A DNA stretch of 64,000 bases, taken from positions 1 to 64,000 of the forward strand of contig JBFMAB010000012.1 of the NCBI GenBank assembly GCA_040755835.1, written 5' to 3'. The notes below the pieces were generated by a model. It was given only the letters and a program-made list of their open reading frames with translations. It had not been told where the DNA came from and did not search any database. Position numbers and translations under genes: made by a program. The first letter of the stretch is position 1. Each line of letters begins with the position of its first letter. This document shows positions 43,663 through 53,034 of this stretch, piece by piece. The DNA comes from JADLDB01 sp040755835 (GTDB lineage Bacteria; Myxococcota; Myxococcia; Myxococcales; Myxococcaceae).

Positions 43663-45099
43663 ATGTCCCGTCCCTTTGCGATTGCGAGTCTCGCGGCTGT
43701 GTTGAGCGCGTCGGCGTTTGCCGCCGACAAGCCGCGGGTGGTGGTGGTGCCCTTCGTCGCCGGGAGCGGCGCTTCGGAGAATGCGACCGCGCGTTTCACC
43801 ACGTTGATCAGCGACGAGCTGAAGACGCGCGGTGACGCGCTCGAGGTCGTGCCCGCCCCGGCGGTGCGGCCGGCGGCGCCCGAGAAGGCGTCGCCGGCGT
43901 CGAAGCGCGGTCCCAGCCCGGATGCGGTGGCGGCGCTCGATGCGGGGCGGAAGGCCTTCGAGGACCTGCGCTTCGACGACGCGGTGGCGTCGTTGAAGAA
44001 GGGCATCACCGCGATGCTCGCGGATCCGGCGACGGCGGACTACGAGGCGGTGACGGACGCGTGGGTGAAGCTGTCCGCGGCGCAGTTCCGCAGGGGCGAG
44101 GAGAAGGAGGCCAAGGCGGCGCTGCTGGAACTGGCGCGCTTTGCGCCCTCGTACGAGTTGCCGCCCAGCTACCCGCCGGTCTTCTTGCGTGAGTTCGAGA
44201 AGGCGAAGAAGCGCCTCGACAAGCAGCCGCGCGGGCAGGTGTCGATCGAGGGGCCGGCGGGGGCGACGGCGTTCCTCGACGGGCGCGATCTGGGCATGGT
44301 GCCGGTGCTGGAGGAGAACGTTCCGGCGGGTGCGCACTACGTGAAGGTGGAGGGCAGCAAGGGCGAGCGCTTCGGGCAGGCGATCGACGTGAAGGGCGCG
44401 CTGGTGAAGGTGCGCGCCTCGTTCTCGGGCGGCGGCGCTGGCGATCGCACGGTCGTGTCGGGCCCGGTGGATCCGAAGATCTCCCAGACGATCGACGACG
44501 CGACGCAGGGGCGGCTCGCGGGCTACCTGAAGACGACGAACGCGGACTACGCGCTGGTCGGCTACGTCTACAAGACGGGCGACACCACGCTGACGGCGGG
44601 TACGGCGCTGTACTCGGTGAAGAAGAACGCATTCGCGGCGCTGGAGCCGGTGGGCTTCGACACCGAGGTGCTCACGGCGAACACGGAGGCCTTCAAGCTG
44701 GCCGACCAGGTGGTGCTGAAGCTGTCGACGTTCGGGCCCTCGGCGTCGTTGCCGCTGAACCTCGCGAGCAGGGCGGCGAAGGCGGGGACGAGCGGGGTGG
44801 CGGTGGCGACCGGCCCGACGAGGGTGGACCCGGAGGACGTGGAGGCGACGACGCCGAAGGAGCGCAAGCCGGTGCTGACGCCGACGGAGCGCCCGCTGGA
44901 CAACACGAGCACCATGGTGGACGTGAACGAGCACCTCGGGGAGAAGCCGCCCGAGGTGAAGAAGGACGGCGGTGGCGTGCCGGTCTGGGTGTGGGTGGCG
45001 GCAGGTGTGGCGGTGGCGGCGGGCGCGGGGGTGGGCGGGTACTTTGCGGTGAGCGCGGCGACGCGGCCGGTGACGGGAACGGTGACGGCATCGTGGTGA
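43663..45099 (+). CDS. exported PEGA-domain protein with C-terminal membrane segment, 478 aa
   Basis: The start is ATG 43663, which gives a Sec signal peptide (FAIASLAAVLSASAFAADK). A domain starting PRVVVVPFVAGSG is followed by a TPR-like helical region (about 85-180) and a PEGA-type beta domain (GQVSIEGPAGATAFLDGRDL). The C-terminal part has a Pro/Thr-rich linker and one hydrophobic segment (VWVWVAAGVAVAAGAGVGGY) near the end. It is likely an envelope protein. The frameshifted gene at 14739 has a similar layout. The lipoprotein gene follows directly. Confidence 0.72.
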   Translation: MSRPFAIASLAAVLSASAFAADKPRVVVVPFVAGSGASENATARFTTLISDELKTRGDALEVVPAPAVRPAAPEKASPASKRGPSPDAVAALDAGRKAFEDLRFDDAVASLKKGITAMLADPATADYEAVTDAWVKLSAAQFRRGEEKEAKAALLELARFAPSYELPPSYPPVFLREFEKAKKRLDKQPRGQVSIEGPAGATAFLDGRDLGMVPVLEENVPAGAHYVKVEGSKGERFGQAIDVKGALVKVRASFSGGGAGDRTVVSGPVDPKISQTIDDATQGRLAGYLKTTNADYALVGYVYKTGDTTLTAGTALYSVKKNAFAALEPVGFDTEVLTANTEAFKLADQVVLKLSTFGPSASLPLNLASRAAKAGTSGVAVATGPTRVDPEDVEATTPKERKPVLTPTERPLDNTSTMVDVNEHLGEKPPEVKKDGGGVPVWVWVAAGVAVAAGAGVGGYFAVSAATRPVTGTVTASW

Positions 45100-45116
45100 A
45101 CGGAGTGGCTCGGAAG

Positions 45117-46721
45117 ATGCGAAGCGTGGCAGCGGCGGCGGCGGCGGTGCTCGCCCTGGGCGGGTGTGGTCCCAGAGAGATCGACTACCAGGTCCAGATC
45201 GTCACGCAGACGTGCGACTCCAGCGTGGATCCGTTCGCGGGCGTGCAGTTCCTCCGGGTGTTCATCCGCGGTGCGGACATCGAGGCGCTGGACGCGATCA
45301 CCGCGGCGAATCCGTCGACGCGGAAGCTGACGATCCCGCAGATTCCGGCCGGGAAGGCGCGCGTGGTGGAGGTTCGGGCGTACGACGGCGATCCGCTTTC
45401 GGGTGGGCGGGTGGTGTCGATGGGCAAGTCGGTTCCGTTCGACGTGCCGGACGTGGTGCCGGAGGATCTGCTGGGCAAGTCGATCGACGTGAAGGTCTTT
45501 CTGCGGAAGGTGAATGCGTTTTCGCCGGTGGTGTCGGCGGCGGCGCCGACGCAGTGCCAGCGGCTCCGGGTGCCGCGGGCGGGGCACACGGCGACGGAGC
45601 TGAAGAACGGCAAGGTGTTCATCGCGGGCGGCTTCAACTTCAAGCCGGGCAGCCCGGAGAAGCAGGCGCTGGCTGAAACCGAAATCTACAACCCGGCGAC
45701 GGGCGCGCTGGAACCGGCGAAGGACATGTCGATCACCGCGTCGGGGAGGCCGTCGCCGTTGCCGGTGGCTTTTCACACGGCGACGCGGCTCCTCAGTGGG
45801 CAGGTGCTTTTGTGGGGCGGTGAGGTGTACCTGAACGGGGTGAACAACACGGTGTCGCCGCGGGCGCAGATCCTGGTCTACGACGGTGACGTCGACGACT
45901 TTGGTGCGTTCCCGAGCCGCACGAATCCGCTGTCGATCGCGCGGTCGCGCCACTCGGCGGCGATCGACCAGAACGGCAAGGTGTTGATCGTCGGCGGAAC
46001 GACGCGGGTGACGTCGTTGGTGCCGGCGGGGGAGGTGGAGTGGTTCGATCCGGACGCGCAGTCGAACCAGTACAAGGTGGTGGACGGCGTCAACCTGCCG
46101 CGGCTGGACGCGGCCGTCGCGGCGGTGAAGGGGGGCGAGTTCATCGCGGTGGCGGGGGGCAGCGATGGGACGAGCACGAAGACGGACGTGGTCTTCTTCA
46201 AGTTCAACGGTACGACGTTCGCGCGGCAGTCGCTGGCGAATCCTCCGCACCTGGCGGATCCGGGGCGGCGGGCGGCGGGCGTGGCGACGGTGCGTGACGG
46301 CACGGACATGATCCTGCTGGGCGGCCACAGCGATCCGTCGCTGGTCAGCCCGGTGGCCTCGTCGGAGGTCGTCTCGAGCCAGAGCGCGTCGGTGGCGCCG
46401 GGGCCGGCGGTGGGGGCGCGCGGGGACATCTGCGCGGTCACGATGCTGGACGGCACCGTGATGGCGATCGGTGGCCGCACGGCGTTGATGCCGGGCACGT
46501 CGGGCACGTCGGACGCGACGTCGGTGCTCATCAAGGCCAGCAGCCAGGGCGGGCTGTCTAAGCTGGGCGGTCCTGAGCTTCCGGTCGGCCGGTATGCGCA
46601 CACCTGCACGGCGTTGCAGGACGGCACGGTGCTGGTGACGGGCGGCATCAACGAGTTGCCCAGCGGCACGCAGGAAATCCTGCAGGACGCGTACATCTAC
46701 CAGCCGGCGCCGGCGGACTGA
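45117..46721 (+). CDS. Kelch-repeat lipoprotein, 534 aa
   Basis: The signal peptide ends in a lipobox (VLALGGC, Cys 17 from ATG 45117). A GTG at 45096 overlaps the upstream stop (GTGA) and would add seven residues; GGAG before the ATG favours 45117. The chain contains Kelch-type blade repeats such as RAGHTATELKNGKVFIAGGF, ARSRHSAAIDQNGKVLIVGG and ARGDICAVTMLDGTVMAIGG. These build a beta-propeller, probably on the cell surface. No catalytic site is evident. It forms a cassette with the PEGA protein. Confidence 0.8.
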   Translation: MRSVAAAAAAVLALGGCGPREIDYQVQIVTQTCDSSVDPFAGVQFLRVFIRGADIEALDAITAANPSTRKLTIPQIPAGKARVVEVRAYDGDPLSGGRVVSMGKSVPFDVPDVVPEDLLGKSIDVKVFLRKVNAFSPVVSAAAPTQCQRLRVPRAGHTATELKNGKVFIAGGFNFKPGSPEKQALAETEIYNPATGALEPAKDMSITASGRPSPLPVAFHTATRLLSGQVLLWGGEVYLNGVNNTVSPRAQILVYDGDVDDFGAFPSRTNPLSIARSRHSAAIDQNGKVLIVGGTTRVTSLVPAGEVEWFDPDAQSNQYKVVDGVNLPRLDAAVAAVKGGEFIAVAGGSDGTSTKTDVVFFKFNGTTFARQSLANPPHLADPGRRAAGVATVRDGTDMILLGGHSDPSLVSPVASSEVVSSQSASVAPGPAVGARGDICAVTMLDGTVMAIGGRTALMPGTSGTSDATSVLIKASSQGGLSKLGGPELPVGRYAHTCTALQDGTVLVTGGINELPSGTQEILQDAYIYQPAPAD

Positions 46722-47101
46722 TCCGCGCAGCCGGCGTCGGCCTCCAACCGCATCACGAATCCACACGATCACCGGCTGCCCCGCGGTTGGAGGGCCGGGG
46801 CGTTGTATGCAGTGCTGGAGCCACGGGTGGATTCTGGTCGTGCGTCTGGGGTCGACGCGAGGGCCCGGAGCAAGGCGGTGCCTGACGGCGCAGGACTGGG
46901 CGGTGGGTCGACCCCGGCGGGACGGGAGGGCTCAAGCGCGCAGAGGAGGGGCGGGTCGCCGTGCGCCGGGGCGGTGGTCCGCCGACGCGCCCCCTGGACG
47001 AAGCCCGAGTCACGAGGCGAAGTGCGGGTGCGGGGTCGAGGGGCTGTGGGCGGGGGGCAGGGCGGGCTGTCACTCGGCGCCTGCTTCCCCCGGAAGCATC
47101 G
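46722..47101. other. 380-bp intergenic region between convergent genes
   Basis: No convincing gene is present; the open frames here are Arg/Gly/Pro-rich artefacts. An 11-bp inverted repeat CCTCCAACCGC (46741-46751) with GCGGTTGGAGG (46783-46793) follows the lipoprotein gene and may act as terminator for either strand. A second repeat, GGGGTCGAC (46848-46856) with GTCGACCCC (46907-46915), has a 50-nt loop. The rest is G-rich on the plus strand. It may encode nothing or a small RNA; I cannot tell. Confidence 0.5.
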
Positions 47102-50100
47102 TCACTCGTGGTCGTGTGACAGCACGCGCCTGAGGAAGGTCTCGAGCTCGTCCAGCGAAGGCACGCGCCTCGCGACGGGCGCGCTCACCATCGGCGGCGC
47201 GGCGGTCAGCGGTTGCCCCTTGAGGGGGAAGTCGTCGTAGGCGCCGCTCGCGTCTCCATCGACGAGGATCGCGTTGGTGACGGCGAACGCGCGCGCCGTC
47301 TTCGGAGTGCAGATGCCTCCGGAGCAGCCGACGCCGTCCCACGCGAGCGGGGCCAGCGGGCGGCTGGCGGTGCTGGAGCGCACCATGGCGACGTACCAGG
47401 TGTCGGCGGTGGGGCTCACAACGAAGGTCTCGGTGACGTACACGCGGCGCGCGGAGAAACCGTTCAGGCCCGGCACGGGCTCGAGCGGCAGCATCGTCGG
47501 GTCGAGCGTTCGCTTCTGGTGGATGCGCCCGTCGGGCCAGGAGGCGTTGGACTCGCCGTTGACGGCCTCGCGGCCGGAGGTGTGCGTGTAGATCTCCACG
47601 GCGTCGAACTGCATCCACTCGGGCGCCTGGACGTCGACGGTGAGGCGCAGCTTCTCGCCGGCGCCGACGGAGATGGTGCCGCCCACGTCGACCGCGGTGC
47701 CGACGGGCATGTCGTTCGCGTCGAGCCGCTGCGCCTGCATGGTCAAGAACGGCCCGTTCCCGAACGTGGCCCGCTTCGCCTTGAGCGCGTCGCGGAACGC
47801 GGGGACGGTGAACTGGGCGGCCGTGTCGGCGCCGAGGCGGACCCAGGTGCGGCCGTAGCCGCCGGTGACGGCGCGCGCCTGGTGCGTGTCCGACACGCCG
47901 GTGGCGGTCTTCACCCAGCCCTTCGAGAGGAACGTCATCCAGTCGTTGAGGACGGCGTAGTTGGGCCCGGTGCCGTTCATCACCTCGAAGGCGTCGAAGT
48001 CGGGGCTGAAGAGCTTCGTGTCGGTGGCGGTGGCGGCGGGGTTCGGTTCCTGCCGGAACCGGGAGGGATCCGCGTGGCTGGCGCCGGTGGCGGTGTCCAC
48101 CTTCACCTGGGTGAGGGCGCCGCCCGGTGTGCCGCGGGGGTGGTTCATCTGGATGATGACGTCGGGGTCGCGGGCGCGGAGGCCGGCGTAGAGCTGGTCG
48201 AGGCGCAGCGTCGGGCCGTCGCCGCCGCCCCAGTCGAAGGCGCCGCCGGAGAGGCCGGGCAGGCGGGCGATGGGGTAGGTGTTGTGGTGGCCGAAGTCGA
48301 ACGGGGTGACTTCACAGCCGATCATCGACGCCATCGACGCGGACAGACCGAGGCGGTCGATCACCGGCGCGTAGTCGGTGACGAAGTCGTGATCCGTGGA
48401 GACCATGACGTCCACGCCCTCGGCGGCGAAGGACGAGACGCGCACGGAGTTCGCCACGACGCTGTCGGGGCTGCCCATGGCGTGCACGTGGAGGTCGGCG
48501 CTCATCCACCCGGTCGTGTCCACGACGTGGGCGAGCGTCGCGGCGACCGACTGGTCCTGGGTGGTGAGGTCGACGGCCTGGCCCTGTGACGGGTACGTGT
48601 CCGGCCACGCGGAGTACTCGGGGCCGCGGGTGACGAGCACCTCGTACTGACCGGGCGGCAGGGCGATGGTGGCGCTGCCGCTCGCGCCGACGAAGACGAT
48701 CGCCTGCTCGTCCGACGGTTGATCCTCCACATCGAACCACGGCCGATAGTCGATCGCCTGGTTCGCGCACGGCCCCTGCGGGCAGCGGACGATCACCTTC
48801 CCAGACAGCGGCGCGCCGAACGGATCCTTCACGGTGACCGTCAGCGTGCGCGACGCGCCTTCCTTCACGGTGGCCGTAGCGTCCCCGCCGCCGGGGACGG
48901 CCACGGCCGAGAAGGGCTCGATGGCGGCGCCGAGGGCGGCGGTGCCGACGAGGTAGTTCCCGGGCGGGAGATCGACGCGCGCCTTGCCCTGGTCGTCGGC
49001 GACGGCGAGCGTGACCTGCGTACCCGTCTCCGCGGTGCGAATGGCCACGCGGCCGCCGGGCGCTGGCGATCCATCCGCGTGCTGGACGGTGACGGTGAGC
49101 CGGGACTTCGAGGCGGCCTCGTTGGCGAGGATGGTGCTGCTGATCTCCGCGAGATCGCGCCCGACGTAGAAGTCCCGGAGGAAGGTGCGCGACTGCCCGG
49201 CCAGCACGCCGAAGCTGCCCGGTCGCGAGGTCGCGTTCGGATCGGTCCACGACAGCAGGCCGCGCGAGTCCTGTCCGTCGGCCAGCACCGCGGCCACGCC
49301 CGCCACGTAGAGCAGCGCGTTGGTCGCGGGCGTCTTGTTGCCAGAGAACTTGTACGCCCGGTAACCGTAGGCGACACCGTCGGCCTGGTAGCCGAACCAC
49401 GGCGCGGGATCGACGAGGCAGCTCCTGGCCCCGAGGCCGTTGGTGCAGCCGCCGGGGTTGAAGATCTCGCTGACGCCGCCCTGCTCGATCAGATCTCCCA
49501 CCTGCATGACGACGTTGTCCTTCCCGCCGTTGCAGTACGCGGTCAGCACGCGCACGCGCGTCTCGCCGGGCGACAGCACGTAGTAGGTGGTGGCGGTGAG
49601 CGGCAGCGGCGCGTCGGGGTCGACGACGAGCTGCACGCCGGCGCCGAGGAACTCCTCCACGACGTTCGTCACGTTGACGTAGTCGATCACCTCGTCGGTG
49701 CCGGTCGCGGCGATCACCGCGTAGCCGCCCTTCGAGCCGTCGTTGAGCACCTCCACCTTCTTCACGTTGATGGTGCGGCCGAAGGCGTAGATGGACTCGA
49801 GCTTCCCGAACTCGTCGCGGCCCGCGCCGGTTCGCTTGAGGTCCGCGTCGATGATCGTCCCGCCGTACGGCGTGGGCGAGATGGTGCGGCCGGGCGCCTG
49901 GATGACCACGCGGACCCGGTCGTTCTCGAGGAGGTAGTCGCCGACGACGCCCTGCGCCCAGTTCCCGCCGACGAGCTGATCCGCGGAGGCGATCTGCGCC
50001 GCGCTGGCGCCGGCGCCGACGTTGGAGAAGAGCTGGAGCGCCTCGAGGTCCACCTCACAACGGCCCGACGGCTCGGGCGGCGGAATGGGCTTCTTCTCCG

Positions 50101-50149
50101 GGCAGGCGAGGACCAGCAGGGCGGAGGCGAGGAGCAGGGCGTGGCGCAT
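47102..50149 (-). CDS. CehA/McbA-type metallohydrolase lipoprotein, 1015 aa
   Basis: The lipobox is LLVLAC (Cys 16). The first 350 residues form a large beta-rich domain. Two carboxypeptidase-regulatory/Ig-like domains follow (starting SRLTVTVQHADGSPAPGGRV). The C-terminal half is a PHP-type hydrolase with metal-ligand motifs DLHVHAMGS, VSTDHDF and IIQMNHPRGTPGG. Carbaryl hydrolase CehA and the McbA/McbC-type proteins belong to this family, but the substrate here is unknown. It is likely anchored outside the cytoplasm. Confidence 0.82.
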   Translation of the reverse strand: MRHALLLASALLVLACPEKKPIPPPEPSGRCEVDLEALQLFSNVGAGASAAQIASADQLVGGNWAQGVVGDYLLENDRVRVVIQAPGRTISPTPYGGTIIDADLKRTGAGRDEFGKLESIYAFGRTINVKKVEVLNDGSKGGYAVIAATGTDEVIDYVNVTNVVEEFLGAGVQLVVDPDAPLPLTATTYYVLSPGETRVRVLTAYCNGGKDNVVMQVGDLIEQGGVSEIFNPGGCTNGLGARSCLVDPAPWFGYQADGVAYGYRAYKFSGNKTPATNALLYVAGVAAVLADGQDSRGLLSWTDPNATSRPGSFGVLAGQSRTFLRDFYVGRDLAEISSTILANEAASKSRLTVTVQHADGSPAPGGRVAIRTAETGTQVTLAVADDQGKARVDLPPGNYLVGTAALGAAIEPFSAVAVPGGGDATATVKEGASRTLTVTVKDPFGAPLSGKVIVRCPQGPCANQAIDYRPWFDVEDQPSDEQAIVFVGASGSATIALPPGQYEVLVTRGPEYSAWPDTYPSQGQAVDLTTQDQSVAATLAHVVDTTGWMSADLHVHAMGSPDSVVANSVRVSSFAAEGVDVMVSTDHDFVTDYAPVIDRLGLSASMASMIGCEVTPFDFGHHNTYPIARLPGLSGGAFDWGGGDGPTLRLDQLYAGLRARDPDVIIQMNHPRGTPGGALTQVKVDTATGASHADPSRFRQEPNPAATATDTKLFSPDFDAFEVMNGTGPNYAVLNDWMTFLSKGWVKTATGVSDTHQARAVTGGYGRTWVRLGADTAAQFTVPAFRDALKAKRATFGNGPFLTMQAQRLDANDMPVGTAVDVGGTISVGAGEKLRLTVDVQAPEWMQFDAVEIYTHTSGREAVNGESNASWPDGRIHQKRTLDPTMLPLEPVPGLNGFSARRVYVTETFVVSPTADTWYVAMVRSSTASRPLAPLAWDGVGCSGGICTPKTARAFAVTNAILVDGDASGAYDDFPLKGQPLTAAPPMVSAPVARRVPSLDELETFLRRVLSHDHE

Positions 50150-50234
50150 GGAGGCGCCAGTGTACGCGCGAATGGGGCGTTTCCGTTACGCCCCGGGCTG
50201 TGCGGACGGGCCGTGGCGGCTACGATGCGCCACG

Positions 50235-50813
50235 ATGGTCGAGCGAAGCGAGGCGGACCGGAACGCCGCCGTCGAGGCGATGTACCGGATTCGCGCGGTG
50301 GAGTCCCCGCCGGACGCGAGCGGCCGCCGCACCATCTGGCACCGGGGCTCGAAGGGCGCCGCGCTGGTGAGCGAGGTGGACGGGGAGGGCAGCGTCCTCC
50401 GGCAGGAGTTGACGCTGTTCGACGAGCAGCTCACCTGGGAGCGCGACAGGGGCTTCCGGGGGGGCGCCGGGGCCGTCAAGGAGGGCGGCGCCGCGGCGAA
50501 CCCGGCCGCGGCGGTCCTCGAGTCAGCCCAGGGCGCGCCGACGCCGATGCTGGAGCGCGCCGCCGGGGCGCTCGGCGGCTACCGGGGCGAGGACAAGCTC
50601 ATCGCGCACCTCCGCGAGCTGGTGGTCGCAGCCGTCAAGGGCCGGGCACCGTTCAGCGAACCCGGCGAGGTGACGCGGAAGGGCCGCGAGAGCCGCCCGG
50701 CGCTCACGCAAGAGGCCCCGCCGCTGCCGGTGGGCAACCGGATGGTGCAGGGGCTGCTGGTCGGCGGGTTGGTGCTGGTGATCGCCGGCCTGGCGCTCCT
50801 GCTGCTCCGTTGA
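50235..50813 (+). CDS. tail-anchored hypothetical protein, 192 aa
   Basis: I do not recognise the family. The N-terminal 80 residues hold a small beta-rich domain (YRIRAVESPPDASGRRTIWH to LFDEQLTWER). A helical Ala/Gly-rich middle follows, and one transmembrane helix ends the chain (LLVGGLVLVIAGLALLLL) with a single Arg after it. This is a typical C-terminal membrane anchor, so most of the protein faces the cytoplasm. The start is ATG 50235. The aminotransferase follows 34 bases later. Confidence 0.65.
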   Translation: MVERSEADRNAAVEAMYRIRAVESPPDASGRRTIWHRGSKGAALVSEVDGEGSVLRQELTLFDEQLTWERDRGFRGGAGAVKEGGAAANPAAAVLESAQGAPTPMLERAAGALGGYRGEDKLIAHLRELVVAAVKGRAPFSEPGEVTRKGRESRPALTQEAPPLPVGNRMVQGLLVGGLVLVIAGLALLLLR

Positions 50814-50847
50814 ATCGGGGGCGAAGGCGTCTAAGGTTCGCCGCGCC

Positions 50848-52035
50848 ATGGAGAGCCAGCGCGTCGCCGCCTTCGGGACCACCGTCTTCGCCGAGTTCTC
50901 GCGCCTCGCGGTGCAGCACCAGGCGGTCAACCTCGGGCAGGGCTTCCCCGACTTCGACGGCCCCGACGAGGTGAAGGCCGCGGCGATCGAGGCGATCCGC
51001 GGCGGGGTGAACCAGTACGCGATCTCCACCGGCGCGGTCGCGCTGCGGCAGGCGATCGCCACGCACGCGCGGCGCTTCTACGGGCAGGCGATCGATCCCG
51101 ACACGCAGGTCGTCGTCACCTCGGGCGCCACCGAGGCGATCTTCGACGCGGCGATGGCCTTCGTGAATCCAGGCGACGAGGTCGTCCTCTTCGAGCCGTT
51201 CTACGACTCGTACCTCGCGAGCGTGCAGATGGCCGGCGGGGTGCCGCGGTACGTGCAGCTGCGCGCGCCCGACGCGCTGCATGAGCGGTGGTGGTTCGAC
51301 GAGGGCGAAGTGGCCCGCGCCTTCAGCGAGCGGACGCGGCTCGTCTTCCTCAATACGCCGCACAACCCGACGGGCAAGGTCTTCACCGCCGAGGAGATCC
51401 AGGCGATCGGCGCGCTGGCGAGGCGGCACGGCGCGGTGCTGGTGAGCGACGAGGTGTACGAGCACCTCGTCTTCGAGCCGGCGCGGCACGTCCGGCCGGC
51501 GACCCTGCCGGGGCTCGAGGACATCACCCTGACGTTGTCCAGCGGCGGCAAGTCCTTCAGCTTCACCGGGTGGAAAGTCGGCTGGGCGCTCGGGCCAGCT
51601 CCGCTGGTGAAGGCGTTGCAGAAGGCGCACCAGTGGGTCACCTTCGCCACGGCGTCGCCGTTTCAAGCGGCGATCGCGAAGGCGCTGGCGCTGCCCGACG
51701 CGTACTTCCGAAGCTTCGTGGCGGACTACCGGGCGAAGCGCGACCGCCTCGCGGCGGCTCTCACCGCCGGCGGCCTGGAGCCGCTCACCTGCGAAGGGAC
51801 CTACTTCCTGATGGCACGGACGGACAGGCATCGACGGGGCGGGGAGGACGACGTGGCTTTCTGCCGGCGGCTCGTCTCGAAGCACGGCGTGGCGGCGATT
51901 CCCCCGTCCGTCTTCTATTCGCCGGCCCACGCGCCGGACGTGCACGGCCTGGCGCGCTTCGCCTTCTGCAAGTCCGATGGCGTGTTGGACGCGGCAGCGT
52001 CGCGCCTTGCGGCGCTGGCGGGGGGCGCGAGGTGA
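50848..52035 (+). CDS. class I/II PLP-dependent aminotransferase, 395 aa
   Basis: It resembles the methionine/kynurenine aminotransferase group (YbdL-like). The opening VNLGQGFPDFDGPDEVK is characteristic. The cofactor-binding parts are SGATEAIFDAAMAFVNPGDE, NTPHNPTGKVFT and DEVYEHLVF, with the PLP lysine in SSGGKSFSFTGWKVGWALGP. All look intact. Substrates are predicted to be methionine or aromatic 2-keto acid pairs, but they cannot be set from sequence. Its stop overlaps the Mrp gene start (GTGA). Confidence 0.88.
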   Translation: MESQRVAAFGTTVFAEFSRLAVQHQAVNLGQGFPDFDGPDEVKAAAIEAIRGGVNQYAISTGAVALRQAIATHARRFYGQAIDPDTQVVVTSGATEAIFDAAMAFVNPGDEVVLFEPFYDSYLASVQMAGGVPRYVQLRAPDALHERWWFDEGEVARAFSERTRLVFLNTPHNPTGKVFTAEEIQAIGALARRHGAVLVSDEVYEHLVFEPARHVRPATLPGLEDITLTLSSGGKSFSFTGWKVGWALGPAPLVKALQKAHQWVTFATASPFQAAIAKALALPDAYFRSFVADYRAKRDRLAAALTAGGLEPLTCEGTYFLMARTDRHRRGGEDDVAFCRRLVSKHGVAAIPPSVFYSPAHAPDVHGLARFAFCKSDGVLDAAASRLAALAGGAR

Positions 52036-52907
52036 GCCTCGACGACGACAAGCGGCTGAAGCTCCTCGGCGCGAAGGGCGCGGTGCCGTACGGCCACAGC
52101 GCGCACCCGAACAACCGGGCGCCGTACGCGAGACACGTGGTGGTGGTGACGAGCGGAAAGGGCGGCGTCGGCAAGTCCACCGTCGCGGTGAACCTGGCCA
52201 GCGTGCTCGCGCAGCGCGACTGGAGGGTGGGCCTGTTGGACGCGGACGTCTACGGCCCGTCCGTGCCGCGCATGCTGTCCCTCGAGGACGAGCGCCTGAC
52301 GTGGAACGACGACGATCGCATCGAGTGCGCGGAGAACTTCGGGATCAAGGTGATGTCGGTGGGCATGACGACGCCGACGCCCGACACGCCGCTCATCTGG
52401 CGCGCGTCGGTGTCCACCAGCGCGATGATCCAACTCCTCGAGGACGTCGACTGGGGCGAGTTGGACGTGCTGATCGTCGACATGCCCCCGGGCACCGGCG
52501 ACACGCAGCTCACCATGGCGCAGGAGCTGCGCGTCACGGCCGGAGTGGTGGTCACCACGCCGCAGGCCGTCGCCACCGACGACGTGCGCCGGGCGATCCG
52601 CATGCTGCAGGAGGTGCGGATCCCCATCGGCGGCATCGTGGAGAACATGAGCGGCTTCGTGGTGCCCGGCACCGGCGAGCGGATCCCGATCTTCGGGGAA
52701 GGCGGCGGCCGGGCGCTCGCCGAGGCGTACCAGGTGCCGTTCCTCGGGGAGATCCCGCTCGACGTGGCGATCCGCCAGTCCTCGGACGACGGGAAGCCGA
52801 TCGCCGCCGTGGGGACGGACGCGCAGAAGCGGCCGTACCAGGCGATCGCCGATGCGCTGCTGGCCGCCGTGCCGGCGCTCGCGCCGGGTGGGGCGACGTC
52901 CGGCTGA
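52032..52907 (+). CDS. Mrp/NBP35-type ATPase without the CXXC motif, 291 aa
   Basis: Mrp proteins carry iron-sulfur clusters to apo-proteins. The deviant Walker A is SGKGGVGKST (about 41-50), with LDADVYGPSVPRML and VDMPPGTGDTQLTMAQE also present. In other family members the segment after ENMS carries a CPXC pair that binds the cluster. Here it is ENMSGFVVPGTGERIPIFG, with Val-Pro-Gly-Thr (211-214) instead. The ATPase is likely active, but cluster bridging through these cysteines is not possible. The N-terminal DUF59 domain is also missing. GTG start by overlap. Confidence 0.87.
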   Translation: MSLDDDKRLKLLGAKGAVPYGHSAHPNNRAPYARHVVVVTSGKGGVGKSTVAVNLASVLAQRDWRVGLLDADVYGPSVPRMLSLEDERLTWNDDDRIECAENFGIKVMSVGMTTPTPDTPLIWRASVSTSAMIQLLEDVDWGELDVLIVDMPPGTGDTQLTMAQELRVTAGVVVTTPQAVATDDVRRAIRMLQEVRIPIGGIVENMSGFVVPGTGERIPIFGEGGGRALAEAYQVPFLGEIPLDVAIRQSSDDGKPIAAVGTDAQKRPYQAIADALLAAVPALAPGGATSG

Positions 52908-53034
52908 TCCAGCACCCCCCGCATCGGTGGCGACCGGCCCGTACCGCGCCCGAGGCCGTCGCTGTCGGCGGACAGCACGGGCGGGAGCAGCCCCGGCGGC
53001 GCGGCCCCTGACACCGGAGCGCCGGCGCAGGTTT

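Noticed and set aside
46753..47240. Short open frames in the 380-bp intergenic gap
   Set aside because: Their products are Arg/Gly/Pro-rich with no ribosome-binding site or similarity to the style of real proteins here.
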